A stretch of 64,000 bases of DNA. Origin: CAYNHF01 sp964397045 (lineage in GTDB: Bacteria; Actinomycetota; Acidimicrobiia; Spongiisociales; UBA5794). The translations under genes and the position numbers were made by a program. Below the pieces are notes generated by a model that saw nothing but the letters and a program-made list of their open reading frames with translations, made no database searches and was not told the DNA's origin. The stretch lies in the NCBI GenBank assembly GCA_964397045.1, contig CAYNHF010000047.1:62001-126000 (forward strand). The letters are read 5' to 3'. Below, one piece after another: positions 34,956 to 44,400 of the stretch; position 1 is the first letter of the stretch; each line of letters starts with the position of its first letter.

Positions 34956-36395
34956 GTGAGTCCACCGAGCGGCGGCACGCAGGCGACCGCGAAGGACAAG
35001 AGGCGACAGTCGATGGAAGAGCATTGGAGCCCGGCAGACCGCAAGGCTGGCGGCAGGGAGCGAAGGACTGCAGTGCCGCGGTCCAGCCACGCCGGCTGGT
35101 CACCGCCAGACGGACGCCCCGATCCCGTGGAGCTCATCACGAGCCAGGACGCCGACCGACTGCAGGGACTGGTGCCCATCCGGCATGAACGGATGGCCGA
35201 GTCACCGTTCGCCTTCTATCGCGGGGCAGCCAAGATCATGGCATCCGACTTATCCGGCACACCAGTATCGGGCCTCCACGCTCAGCTCTGCGGCGATGCC
35301 CATTTGGCGAACTTCGGCTCGTATGCGTCCCCCGAGCGCCGCCAGGTCTTCGATGTCACCGACTTCGACGAAACCCTCCCCGGCCCCTGGGAGTGGGACA
35401 TCAAGCGGCTGGCCACCAGTTTCGTGCTGGCGGGACGCGACAACGGAATCGCCGATGCCGTCACGACAGAACTTGCGGTGCACTCGGTTCAGGCGTATCG
35501 GCAGGCGATGGCAGAATTCGCGGACGCCACCACGCTCGACGTCTGGTACTGGCAGCTGACGCTCGAACGCATCCAACAAGCCCTGCCGACGAAACAAGAC
35601 AGACGATTCGCCGCTAAGAGGTTGAAGAAGGCCCACTCCAAAGGCCACCTCAGAGCGTTTGCCAAGCTGGCCGAACGAGTCGGCGGCAGAAACCGGATCA
35701 AGAGCCATCCTCCGCTGCTCCTTCCCCTGCGTGATCTGGAGTACCTGGGAAGCCCGTTCGAACCGGACGAACTGCGTGCGGCGACGGAAGATACCCTTGC
35801 CAGATATCCAGCGACGCTGAGCGACGACTACCAGCTGCTGTTCAACCGTTTCGACATTGTGGACATAGCTCTGAAAGTCGTCGGGGTGGGGAGTGTCGGA
35901 ACCAGGTGTCTCATCGTGCTGCTTCAGGGTCGGGATCACGCCGACCCTCTCTTCCTCCAGATCAAGGAAGCCACCGATTCGGTTCTCGAAGCTCATCTTC
36001 CCAGAAGCCCTTACCCGGAGGCCGGCCGGCGAGTCGTGGAGGGTCAGCGGCTCATCCAGGCCTCGAGCGACGTCCTCCTGGGCTGGGCCTCCGGATCGCT
36101 CACCGGCCTCGACTACTACGGTCGACAGTTCCACGATATGAAAGGCTCCGTAAACGTTGCCGCCATGAACCCGCGGCAGCTACGCCACTATGCCGGCATA
36201 TGCGGGTGGACGTTGGCTCATGCGCATGCTCGGTCCGGCGACCCGATCGCTATCGCCGGGTACCTGGGATCCGGGAGTGCCTTCGACCGGGCCGTCGGAG
36301 ACTTTGCCGTCAGTTACGCCGACCAGAACGATCGTGACTATCGCGCATTCGTGACTGCGATCGGCCCCGGTCACATCCCTTCGGAGCCCGACTGA
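34956..36395 (+). CDS. DUF2252 family protein
   Basis: A 479-aa cytosolic protein of the DUF2252 family, which has a kinase-like fold of unknown function and is abundant in actinobacteria. Signature segments are VPRSSHAGW, MAESPFAFYRGAA, the QLCGDAHLANFG segment, FDVTDFDETLPGPWEWDIKRL and, near the end, GWTLAHAHARSGD. The GDAHxxNFG and D-F-D elements mimic the catalytic and metal-binding loops of aminoglycoside phosphotransferase-like kinases. GTG 34956 follows the previous stop by one nt; ATG 35013 is an alternative with AGAGG upstream. Probably co-transcribed with the cyclase gene. Confidence 0.9.
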   Translation: MSPPSGGTQATAKDKRRQSMEEHWSPADRKAGGRERRTAVPRSSHAGWSPPDGRPDPVELITSQDADRLQGLVPIRHERMAESPFAFYRGAAKIMASDLSGTPVSGLHAQLCGDAHLANFGSYASPERRQVFDVTDFDETLPGPWEWDIKRLATSFVLAGRDNGIADAVTTELAVHSVQAYRQAMAEFADATTLDVWYWQLTLERIQQALPTKQDRRFAAKRLKKAHSKGHLRAFAKLAERVGGRNRIKSHPPLLLPLRDLEYLGSPFEPDELRAATEDTLARYPATLSDDYQLLFNRFDIVDIALKVVGVGSVGTRCLIVLLQGRDHADPLFLQIKEATDSVLEAHLPRSPYPEAGRRVVEGQRLIQASSDVLLGWASGSLTGLDYYGRQFHDMKGSVNVAAMNPRQLRHYAGICGWTLAHAHARSGDPIAIAGYLGSGSAFDRAVGDFAVSYADQNDRDYRAFVTAIGPGHIPSEPD

Positions 36396-36730
36396 AGCCA
36401 CCCTTCACGATGCAGGGGGACCGAACGTCTCTCCCGCCTTGCGATTCGGAGCCAAACGCAGCTACCCGCCCTCGCGCGAGTTGACACTCGCTGCCCCTCA
36501 CGCGGTTTGCAGGGAGCGGGACGAGCCACAGGGGCTTCGGCGCGAGGCCACCTCGCTGAGAGAATCTGGAGGTCGGCGTGCTCCGACGGCTATTAGGGTG
36601 ACGCGTCGAACGCCAAAACAACCGCGACTCCGCGGCAGAGTTGGCGCCTGGGACCACCCGGTTCGCCATCCTGTGGCGCTCTGCGATTCTGCAGGCGTTG
36701 GCCGTCTTCAATCGATCTAGGAGAACGCTC
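36396..36730 (+). other. intergenic region before the phospholipase D gene
   Basis: About 335 nt with no convincing gene. A short hairpin (GTCGG-CGTGCT-CCGAC, near 36572-36587) is followed by TATTAGGG, a weak -10 candidate. The segment from 36641 is open in the frame of the downstream gene and could extend it from a TTG codon. Confidence 0.5.
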
Positions 36731-38134
36731 TTGACGAATGGCGAGTCGACGGAAACCGGATCCGCGGGCTCATCGAAGATCGTCCCGATCCGCCATCCTG
36801 CGGATGGAATCGTTGCGCGGCTTTCTCTGATCGGCAACGCAGAGCGGACTCTCGACCTCCAGTACTACTTGTGGGATTCTGACGTCGTCGGATATCTGCT
36901 CCTCAGCCAACTGCTCGCAGCGGCCGACCGTGGAGTATCCGTCCGGTTGCTGGTGGACGACCTGAAGCTACGCGACCGTACCAAGAGGATCGCAAGTCTG
37001 TGCCTCCACCCCAACCTGGAGATCCGGCTGTTCAACCCCTTCAAGAAGCGCTCCAACGCGGTGACCGAGGGTCTCGAATTCGTCAGGCGCTTCGCCAAAC
37101 TCGATCAGCGGATGCACAACAAGCTGATGGTCGCCGATGATACCCGAGCCATCTTCGGCGGTCGGAACGTCGCCGCAGAGCACTTTGGACTGCACGAAGC
37201 CTTCAACTTCATCGATTTCGATGTCGAACTCACCGGACCCGCGGTGGTCGACCTTTCGAGCGTGTTCGAGTCGTATTGGGTCAACCCCATATCGGTCCCT
37301 GGCGGCAACTTCGACGAGTCGGTGTCCGAGACCGACCTTGCATCCACCCGGACCTTCATTGCCCGCCAGCTGGGGACTCGGGAGTCGATGCTCACGCATG
37401 TGCTGGACCAGGAAGAGGAGTGGCCTGACCGAGCTCGTTCGACAACCAGGTCGCTCCGACCCGAATCCGTCACCGTCGCATCAGACACCCCCGGCATTTC
37501 GGAGGGTTCCCGTCCCGCGCAGGTGAACGAAGCCCTGCACGAGGTGACGGATGGCGCAGAACACGGAATCGTAGTCGTGACCCCATTCTTCGATCCCGGC
37601 GACATCCACATCGAGTGGTACCGGGAGCTGGTGGATCGGGGCGTACGTATACGTATCCTCACCAACTCACTGGCCTCGAACCCGGGAACCATCTCGAATA
37701 GCGGCTTGAACAAGCAGCGCAGGTCCGTGGTCGAGGCCGGGGTCGAACTCCATGAACTCCGGACCGATGCGGCCATCAAACCCGAATGGGAGATTCCTCC
37801 GGTCACCGGGGGTTACCTCGCGTTGCACGCGAAACTGTATGTCATCGACCGCAGGAAGCTGTTCCTCGGCTCGATCAACCTGGACCCGAGATCCAGGTTC
37901 ATCAACACCGAGATGGGGGTGCTCATCGAAGATACCGAGCTGGCGCAAGATGCTGCTGGCGCCATCCTCCCGCTTCTGGAACCCGAGAACTCCTGGCGAG
38001 TCGACGTCGGACCCGACGGTGAGCTCCGATGGCAAGACGACACTGAAACACTCAACCGACAGCCCGCGCGTAGTTCTGTTCAACGCGTCGCGGACTGGAT
38101 ACTCAGCCGGCTCCCGATCGGGAACTACATCTAG
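36731..38134 (+). CDS. phospholipase D family protein, ClsC-like cardiolipin synthase
   Basis: A 467-aa protein with two HKD motifs: HNKLMVADDTRAIFGGRN and LHAKLYVIDRRKLFLGSINLD-like sequence (His-x-Lys-x4-Asp in each). RTLDLQYYLW near the N-terminus and NPFKKRSN are typical of ClsC/YmdC-type cardiolipin synthases, which transfer phosphatidyl groups between phospholipids. TTG 36731 is chosen because AGGAGA lies six nt before it. A TTG at 36641 would add 30 residues, partly hydrophobic. Other PLD-type transphosphatidylases cannot be excluded. Confidence 0.88.
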   Translation: MTNGESTETGSAGSSKIVPIRHPADGIVARLSLIGNAERTLDLQYYLWDSDVVGYLLLSQLLAAADRGVSVRLLVDDLKLRDRTKRIASLCLHPNLEIRLFNPFKKRSNAVTEGLEFVRRFAKLDQRMHNKLMVADDTRAIFGGRNVAAEHFGLHEAFNFIDFDVELTGPAVVDLSSVFESYWVNPISVPGGNFDESVSETDLASTRTFIARQLGTRESMLTHVLDQEEEWPDRARSTTRSLRPESVTVASDTPGISEGSRPAQVNEALHEVTDGAEHGIVVVTPFFDPGDIHIEWYRELVDRGVRIRILTNSLASNPGTISNSGLNKQRRSVVEAGVELHELRTDAAIKPEWEIPPVTGGYLALHAKLYVIDRRKLFLGSINLDPRSRFINTEMGVLIEDTELAQDAAGAILPLLEPENSWRVDVGPDGELRWQDDTETLNRQPARSSVQRVADWILSRLPIGNYI

Positions 38135-38331
38135 CTCATCGAGAACCACCCGAAGTCGTCGCAAACCTGCCGCATTGGTTCCGAGGGCGATCAAGGTTTC
38201 CGCCACATTGGTTCGCCGTCCCGTTCTACTCCAAGCTCGGCTACAAGAAGACATGTGGCCGAGCGCGGCAAAGGCCCTCTCGAGAGTAAGACGTACTCGG
38301 TAGCGTTCGGCGCAAGACAAGGGGTTTCAGG

Positions 38332-38417
38332 TGCCCGGGGAGGGACTCGAACCCCCACGCCCCCGAGGGGACAGCGGATTTTAAGTCCGCCGCGTCTACC
38401 GATTTCGCCACCCGGGC
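38332..38417 (-). tRNA. tRNA-Leu (anticodon UAA)
   Basis: An 86-nt class II tRNA. The acceptor stem GCCCGGG/CCCGGGC pairs fully, the anticodon stem-loop is GGA-CTTAAAA-TCC giving UAA, the long variable arm has a CCCC/GGGG stem, and the T-loop is GTTCGAGTC. The discriminator is A; the next bases are CCT, so CCA is not encoded. Transcribed opposite to the flanking genes. Confidence 0.95.
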
Positions 38418-38528
38418 TCGTCGGCAGGCTACCCCCGAAACGGCTTGGTTCGCGTCTGGCAGAGCGATTCGTGGGGCAGGTACCATCCTCCCCTACGAAC
38501 TCAACACCGCGCCTGGAGGCCACACCCC

Positions 38529-40595
38529 GTGAAGACGTACTCACCGGACAAGATTCGCAACGTCGCCCTCGTCGGACATGCTGGGTCCGGCAAGACGACA
38601 CTCGCCGAGGCGATGCTGTACCGGGCGGGCTCGATCAAGCGGCTCGGCAAGGTCGAAGAAGGCAACACCATCATGGACTTCGACCCTGAGGAGCAGAAGC
38701 GGGGCAATTCCCTTTCGCTGGCGCTCGCCCCGGTCGAATGGCAGGGCCACAAGATCAACCTCATCGACACCCCCGGCTACCCCGACTTCATCGGTGATGT
38801 CCACGCAGCCCTTCGGGCGGTCGATCTCGCCGTTTTCGTGATCAGCGCGGTCGAGGGAGTCGAGGTCCAGGCTGAGAACATCTGGCGACTGGCCGAAGAC
38901 CTCGGGGTACCGCGAATGGTCTTCGTCAACAAGCTCGACAAGGAGCGCGCTTCCTTCGACCGCACACTCGAGGAGCTCCGTACCCGCTTCGGCGCCGGCA
39001 TCGCCCCCCTCGAACTCCCCATCGGGCAGGAGGCCGCGTTCCACGGGGTCGCCGACCTCTTCACCGACAAGGCCTACATTTACGACTCCGGCGAAGGTCA
39101 GGAAGGCGAAATCCCGGACGAGATGGAGGCCCGTGAACACGAGGTTCACGACAACCTCATCGAGGGCATCGTGGTTGCAGACGACACCTTGCTCGAGCGG
39201 TACCTCGACGGTGACGTTCCTTCCGTGGAAGAGCTCGAGCACACCATGGCCGAGGGTGTCCTCGATGCCACCGTCTTCCCCGTGGTCTGTGGTTCCGCAA
39301 CCGGCCCCATCGCGGTCGATCGCCTCGCGAACTTCATCGTCGAGATCGGCCCGTCCCCCGCGTCTCGAAACCAATTCGAGGTCACCGCAGGCGGAGAAGA
39401 CATGCTGATCGAGGGTGACCCCGCAGGTGACCCATTGGTCTACGTATTCAAGACCATCGCCGACCCCTACGTAGGCCAGATCTCGATGTTCAAGGTGCTC
39501 TCCGGCACGATTCGCCCGGAAACGAGCCTCGGAAACGTCAGATCCGGCAACGAAGAGCGATTCGCCAAGATCGCGACCCTGGTCGGCAAGGAATCCGAAA
39601 TCGTCGACGAGCTACAGGCGGGTGACATCGGTGTGGTGGCCAAACTCACCAACACCGCCACCGGCGATACGCTGGCTCCCCGCAACAAGCCAGTGACCGT
39701 CGCCGGGATCGAACGTCCGGCGCCAACCCTCGCAATCGCGATTTCCGCCAAGAACCAGGGCGAAGAGGACAAGCTGGCCAACGCATTGCGCCGGCTGCAG
39801 GAAGAGGACCCGGCGCTGGTGCTGGAACGCAGCGATGAGACCCATCAGACGTTGCTCAAAGGGATGGGAGAAACTCATCTCTCGATTTCACTCGAGAAGC
39901 TCACCCGCAAGTTCGGCGTCGAGGTAGCCACCGAAGACGTGAGGGTTCCGTACCGCGAAACGATCACCCGCAAGGCGCAGGCCGAGGGTAAACACAAGAA
40001 ACAGTCCGGCGGCCATGGCCAGTTCGGGGTGGCGATGCTGCGAGTGGAGCCACTACCCCGTGGCGAGGGCTTCGAGTTCGTGGACGAGATCAAGGGTGGC
40101 TCGATCCCGCGCCAGTTCATCCCTGCCGTAGAGAAGGGCATCCAGGAGACCATGGCAGACGGAGGCAAGTTCGGCTTCCCCGTCGTCGACGTGCGAGTCC
40201 GCTGCTACGACGGCAAGTACCACAGTGTTGATTCGTCGGAGATGGCATTCAAACTTGCTGGAAGAGCCGGGTTCAGGGACGCCATGGCCGATGCGTCGCC
40301 GATTGTCCTCGAGCCCATCTCGCGTATCCAGGTGACCGTGCCCTCCCAGTACCAGGGCGACATCATGGGAGATCTCAGCTCGCGGCGCGGTAGCGTCCAG
40401 GGTACCGAAACCGAGTCTGGCGGCAGACAAACGATCACGGCCCTGGTTCCGACATCTGAGATCATGCGTTACGCGATCGATCTCAGGTCTTTGACTCAGG
40501 GGTGGGGAACGTTCTCCTCAGACCACGACCACTACGAGGAACTGCCCTCGCACCTCACCGACAGGCTCGAGAAGGCACGCGCCGAAGCAGACTGA
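38529..40595 (+). CDS. fusA2: elongation factor G-like GTPase (EF-G2 type)
   Basis: A 688-aa translational GTPase with the five-domain EF-G layout. The G domain has G1 GHAGSGKTT, G3 DTPGYPDF and G4 NKLD. The usual EF-G G1 (DAGKTTTTE) and switch I (RGITI) are replaced by GSGKTTLAE and RGNSLSLA, as in the EF-G2 paralogues of actinobacteria. Domain IV contains a GGHGQFGVA segment, and the C-terminus carries SSRRGSVQG. GTG 38529 has GGAGG ten nt upstream. A canonical fusA is expected elsewhere. EF-G2 function (non-translocating or stress-related) is unsettled in the family. Confidence 0.88.
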   Translation: MKTYSPDKIRNVALVGHAGSGKTTLAEAMLYRAGSIKRLGKVEEGNTIMDFDPEEQKRGNSLSLALAPVEWQGHKINLIDTPGYPDFIGDVHAALRAVDLAVFVISAVEGVEVQAENIWRLAEDLGVPRMVFVNKLDKERASFDRTLEELRTRFGAGIAPLELPIGQEAAFHGVADLFTDKAYIYDSGEGQEGEIPDEMEAREHEVHDNLIEGIVVADDTLLERYLDGDVPSVEELEHTMAEGVLDATVFPVVCGSATGPIAVDRLANFIVEIGPSPASRNQFEVTAGGEDMLIEGDPAGDPLVYVFKTIADPYVGQISMFKVLSGTIRPETSLGNVRSGNEERFAKIATLVGKESEIVDELQAGDIGVVAKLTNTATGDTLAPRNKPVTVAGIERPAPTLAIAISAKNQGEEDKLANALRRLQEEDPALVLERSDETHQTLLKGMGETHLSISLEKLTRKFGVEVATEDVRVPYRETITRKAQAEGKHKKQSGGHGQFGVAMLRVEPLPRGEGFEFVDEIKGGSIPRQFIPAVEKGIQETMADGGKFGFPVVDVRVRCYDGKYHSVDSSEMAFKLAGRAGFRDAMADASPIVLEPISRIQVTVPSQYQGDIMGDLSSRRGSVQGTETESGGRQTITALVPTSEIMRYAIDLRSLTQGWGTFSSDHDHYEELPSHLTDRLEKARAEAD

Positions 40596-40609
40596 TCCGC
40601 TCGAACCCG

Positions 40610-41137
40610 TCAGCGGCGCGGCTCACGCCAGTCCCGGTTGCGCGCGACCGCCCCTGCTTCCTCGCGGCAGCAGGCAACCCGGCAGTCGAGCGGCTCGACG
40701 TCGCCTGCAACCATCGCCCCAACCGGGTTGGCGTTACCTGCCGCATGATCCGCATAGTGGGCATGGAGACATTTGACTCCACGTCGCGCCCCTGCGACTC
40801 CCCCGCTGGGCGCCGGATAAGTGCTGTCATCGGGAATGAGCTGGTCACGCTCCGTGCGGTAGCGCTCCATCGCAGCCTGATGCGCCGCGGCGAAGGCGGG
40901 GTCGCGGTCGAGCCGCCCCTCGGCCTGTTTCACCCCTCCGACGGACTCCAGCCGACTCACCCGGATCACCGCCAAGGGGCACGTCAGCCAGTATCGGGTG
41001 GGAAACGGTGTGCCGTCATCGAGGTGTGGGGGCACGGCAGTGACCACCGCAAGCCCGAGATGGCAACGGGCGACAACATCAACGGGCGAACGTGGCACCC
41101 GCCCGATCTGGGCTGCTACAACCTCAACGTCATTCAT
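40610..41137 (-). CDS. DUF501 family protein
   Basis: A 175-aa protein of the DUF501 family, conserved in actinobacteria directly after ftsB. Recognisable parts are VVARCHLGLAVVTAVPPHLDDGTPFPT, TCPLAVIRVSRLESVGGV, RDQLIPDD and a C-terminal Cys-rich stretch (KCLHAHYADHAAG, DCRVACC), which might bind metal. The function is unknown. Its start overlaps the ftsB stop by eight nt. In mycobacteria the next gene is ppx; here the downstream neighbour is convergent fusA2. Confidence 0.9.
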   Translation of the reverse strand: MNDVEVVAAQIGRVPRSPVDVVARCHLGLAVVTAVPPHLDDGTPFPTRYWLTCPLAVIRVSRLESVGGVKQAEGRLDRDPAFAAAHQAAMERYRTERDQLIPDDSTYPAPSGGVAGARRGVKCLHAHYADHAAGNANPVGAMVAGDVEPLDCRVACCREEAGAVARNRDWREPRR

Positions 41138-41576
41138 CCGGCACGAGGTCGCGGCCTGTCATCCAATCCCACACCTGCTCGAGCAGGGTCCGCTCGTCGA
41201 CCGGCTGAACTGGAGGCGGCACCGTCGGAGTGGTCTCGGCGTCCGGTTGCACCACGGCGTAGGGAGTCTCTCCCGGATTGACGAGTCCGTACTGCTCCCT
41301 GGCAAGGCGCTCGACCTCCGGTTCGGTCTGCAGCGCCGATACCTGGTCTTCGAGCGCTGCATTCTCATCGACGAGTGCGCCGAGCTTCTCCCTCGTGTTC
41401 TCTACCTGCCGTTGCTGGGCAATCACCTGGCGGAACGGAAAGATCCCGGCCAGCGTGATGCTGAGCGCCACCAGGAGGAGTACCGCGATCAAGGGAGATC
41501 GTCGATGCTGCCGCGGACGCCGCCGACGACGACTACCTTCGACGTCTGGAGGGGGGCGGGTATCGAGCGTCGTCAT
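41130..41576 (-). CDS. ftsB: FtsB/DivIC-family septum formation protein
   Basis: A 148-aa bitopic membrane protein. A basic N-terminus (RRRRRPRQHRR) precedes one membrane helix at about residues 29-50, followed by a coiled coil (about 52-90, QQRQVENTREKLGALVDEN) and the family's ERLAREQYGLVNPGE segment. FtsB/DivIC links FtsQ and FtsL in the divisome. The ATG overlaps the eno stop (ATGA). The gene order mazG-eno-ftsB-DUF501 matches that in mycobacteria, strengthening the call. Confidence 0.92.
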   Translation of the reverse strand: MTTLDTRPPPDVEGSRRRRRPRQHRRSPLIAVLLLVALSITLAGIFPFRQVIAQQRQVENTREKLGALVDENAALEDQVSALQTEPEVERLAREQYGLVNPGETPYAVVQPDAETTPTVPPPVQPVDERTLLEQVWDWMTGRDLVPDE

Positions 41577-42850
41577 CGCAGATCGACCCGGAACGGTCTG
41601 AAGCCGGCAAAACGTGCCTCTGCGCCGAGGGCTTCTTCAATCCGGAGGAGCTGGTTGTACTTCGCAGTGCGTTCGCCGCGCGCCGGAGCGCCCGTCTTGA
41701 TCTGCCCGGCATTCGTCGCCACGGCGAGGTGGCTGATGAACGAGTCTTCGGTCTCGCCGGAGCGGTGGCTCACCATCCGCCCGTACTGACGAGCCGCTGC
41801 CAGCTCCATCGTGTGCAGGGTCTCGCTCAGCGATCCAATCTGGTTGACCTTGATGAGCACCGCGTTGGCCACTCCGAGGTCGATAGCTTTCGCCACCAGA
41901 TCGACGTTGGTCACGAGCAGGTCGTCGCCGACCAGCTGCACCCGGTCACCCAGCCGCTCGGTCAGTAGCTTCCATCCCTCCCAGTCCGCCTCGTCGAGTC
42001 CGTCCTCGATACTGACCAGCGGGAAGTCATCCACCAGCTGTTCGAGATAGTCGATCATCTCAGCGGCCGTCAGCTGGCCACCATCGATCTCGTACCTGCC
42101 TTCGCGGTGGAATTCGCTGGCCGCCGCATCGATGGCAAAGGCGACGTCTTCTCCCGGTGTGTACCCGGCTACCTCCACGGCCTCGGTCAGCAACTCCAAC
42201 GCAGCGCGATCGGCAGGCAGGTTGGGAGCAAACCCACCTTCGTCGCCCACGTTGGTGGACAGGCCGCGCCCCGCCATCACCTTCTTCAACGCGTGATACG
42301 TCTCGGTCCCCGCCCGCAACGCCTCGCTGTAGGAAGGGAGCCCGCCCGGCACCAGCATGAACTCCTGAATGGAAACCGAGTTGGCGGCATGGGCGCCGCC
42401 GTTGAGAACGTTGAGGCATGGCACAGGCAACACCCGGCCGGCGGGACCACCGAGGTAGCGGTAGAGCGGCAGTCCGGTAGCGGCTGCAGCGGCCCTGGCA
42501 ACCGCCAGCGATACGGCGAGAATCGCATTCGCTCCCAGCTTGGCTTTGTTGGGCGTGCCGTCGAGATCGATCATCAGCTGATCGATCGCTTCCTGATTCA
42601 CGGCTTCGCGACCAATCAGAGCAGGCGCGATGATCTCATTGACATTTCCGACGGCCCGCAGCACGCCCTTACCGCCGTAGCGGGTTCCCCCATCTCGAAG
42701 CTCCACAGCTTCCAGTGCCCCCGTGGACGCTCCGGACGGAACCGCGGCACGGCCGAACTCTCCCCCAGCGAGGAAGACCTCGGCCTCGACCGTCGGGTTG
42801 CCCCGAGAATCCAGGACCTCGCGGGCCCACACCTTGCTGATTGCAGTCAT
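41573..42850 (-). CDS. eno: enolase
   Basis: A 425-aa glycolytic enzyme that interconverts 2-phosphoglycerate and phosphoenolpyruvate. Evidence includes the N-terminal VWAREVLDSRGNPTVE, FGRAAVPSGASTGALEA, the metal ligands in AFAIDAAASEF, SIEDGLDEADW and VGDDLLVTN, catalytic Lys in VLIKVNQIG, and the signature MVSHRSGETEDS. Full length. ATG 42850 follows AAAGGG. Coupled to ftsB by a 4-bp overlap. Confidence 0.98.
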   Translation of the reverse strand: MTAISKVWAREVLDSRGNPTVEAEVFLAGGEFGRAAVPSGASTGALEAVELRDGGTRYGGKGVLRAVGNVNEIIAPALIGREAVNQEAIDQLMIDLDGTPNKAKLGANAILAVSLAVARAAAAATGLPLYRYLGGPAGRVLPVPCLNVLNGGAHAANSVSIQEFMLVPGGLPSYSEALRAGTETYHALKKVMAGRGLSTNVGDEGGFAPNLPADRAALELLTEAVEVAGYTPGEDVAFAIDAAASEFHREGRYEIDGGQLTAAEMIDYLEQLVDDFPLVSIEDGLDEADWEGWKLLTERLGDRVQLVGDDLLVTNVDLVAKAIDLGVANAVLIKVNQIGSLSETLHTMELAAARQYGRMVSHRSGETEDSFISHLAVATNAGQIKTGAPARGERTAKYNQLLRIEEALGAEARFAGFRPFRVDLR

Positions 42851-42911
42851 CGCAGGCCCTTTCTCGTTCGGCGGGAGGCTATCACGCAATCGCCACTGAA
42901 CCGAGCTTCCT

Positions 42912-44396
42912 TCACGTCTTGTCTGCAGCCTTGGCGCGCCGCCACAGCCCTTCCATTTCCGAGGAGCTGAGGCCCGCGAGTTGCTGCGCCGAACCCGCCA
43001 TTGCTTCGACCTTGCGGAACCGATCCGCAAACTTGTCTGCAGCCACTCGCAACGCCATCTCGGGGTCGATGTCGAGGTGGCGAGCCAGGTTCACTGCACT
43101 GAATAGGACATCACCGAACTCATCGGACACGGCGGCCTTGCCTCCAGGCTGCTCGGCGTCTCGGTTCGCGTCGATGGCCATGGCAAGTTCCGCTACCTCC
43201 GCTTGCAGCGTCCCCAACACTTCCCCTGCCTCTTGCCAGTCGAACCCAACCGAAGCGGCGCGGCGCTGGATCTTGTCTGCTCGAGCGACGGCGGGCAGGG
43301 CCACCGGTACGTCATCCATCAGGGATTCGCGTGCCTTCTCGTCTGCCTTGAGGCGCTCCCAATTCTGTTTCACCTCACGAGCAGTAGCGGCGTCCACGTC
43401 ACCGAAGACGTGGGGATGACGGTCGACTAGTTTGCGTCTGATCCCCTCTGCGATCTCCTCCACGTCGAAGGCTGCCACCTCGGCGGCGAGAGTGGCGTGG
43501 AACACCACCTGGAGCAGCAAATCTCCGAGCTCTTCCTCGAGTTCGGCGTAGGCCCCGAAATCGGGAGCGCCTGCCGGCGCTTCCGGGCTGAGCCGGGAGA
43601 TCGCCTCCACCGTCTCATACGCCTCTTCGATGAGATGACTGACCAGCGTGTGATGGGTCTGCTCCCTGTCCCACGGGCACTCGTTTCGCAGCACGCGGTT
43701 CGTCACCACCAGCCCGTGCCAGCCAACCGGCGGCGGATCCACGAACAATGTGGTGCGGGGGCCGGGGATCAAGTCGACCACAGCGGTCAACGTAGCGCGC
43801 TCCACCACCTCATCCGCCCCGCCGAGCCGATCGAGAAAGACCACTTCAGTGTCATCCGGCAGGACCTTTCCCAGGGTCGCCGCGACGTCTGCGAGGATCA
43901 CCGGACGATCGACCTGCGTGATCACGGTCGGGAGGTGGAGCGGCAATGGGTCGGGCAGCGCTCTGGCGTCGACGATCTGGACCCCGTCCGCAATCGGATC
44001 AAGCGCGACTCGCGCGAACACGAGGTCGAGAAAGGATTCACCGGCCAGCACAAGGACCTCATGGCCCGCGGCTTGTCCTGCCTTGACCAGCATGCGCGCG
44101 GCTCGCTCCCCGACAACGGCACTGCCGGGCACTGCGTACACCACCGTGCCCGCGTCCGCGTGGTCGAGGACCCGGGCAACGATCGCCTCGTACAGTGCTT
44201 CGAAGTCCGGCGCCGCCGCGTAGAGATCGTCACACGAGACAACGCGGCGCATCGCCTCCAGCTCAGTAGCAGCGGGGTGCTCCCCCGTGCGCAGAATCAC
44301 CGTGACGGCAGGATCCCGTAGACGATCGAGCGTGGCCGGAGGCAATCGATCCAATTCGGCCGGACCCAGACCGACCACGATGATGTGAGAACTCAT
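42912..44396 (-). CDS. mazG: MazG nucleotide pyrophosphohydrolase with N-terminal methylase-like domain
   Basis: A 494-aa protein. Residues about 1-215 resemble the tetrapyrrole methylase fold found in YabN-type MazG proteins (HIIVVGLGPAE, VVYAVPGSAVVGERA). Residues about 245-490 contain two MazG domains with the metal-binding EExxE/ExxD sets: LIEEAYETVEAI with EELGDLLLQ, then LQAEVAELAMAI with DEFGDVLFS. MazG hydrolyses NTPs to NMPs, cleaning damaged nucleotides or lowering ppGpp. ATG 44396 starts four nt after the preceding gene's stop. Confidence 0.94.
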   Translation of the reverse strand: MSSHIIVVGLGPAELDRLPPATLDRLRDPAVTVILRTGEHPAATELEAMRRVVSCDDLYAAAPDFEALYEAIVARVLDHADAGTVVYAVPGSAVVGERAARMLVKAGQAAGHEVLVLAGESFLDLVFARVALDPIADGVQIVDARALPDPLPLHLPTVITQVDRPVILADVAATLGKVLPDDTEVVFLDRLGGADEVVERATLTAVVDLIPGPRTTLFVDPPPVGWHGLVVTNRVLRNECPWDREQTHHTLVSHLIEEAYETVEAISRLSPEAPAGAPDFGAYAELEEELGDLLLQVVFHATLAAEVAAFDVEEIAEGIRRKLVDRHPHVFGDVDAATAREVKQNWERLKADEKARESLMDDVPVALPAVARADKIQRRAASVGFDWQEAGEVLGTLQAEVAELAMAIDANRDAEQPGGKAAVSDEFGDVLFSAVNLARHLDIDPEMALRVAADKFADRFRKVEAMAGSAQQLAGLSSSEMEGLWRRAKAADKT

Positions 44397-44400
44397 CGGG

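Noticed and set aside
36439..36720. Plus-strand frame of 93 codons before the phospholipase D gene
   Set aside because: TTG start without Shine-Dalgarno, Arg-rich composition typical of non-coding high-GC sequence.
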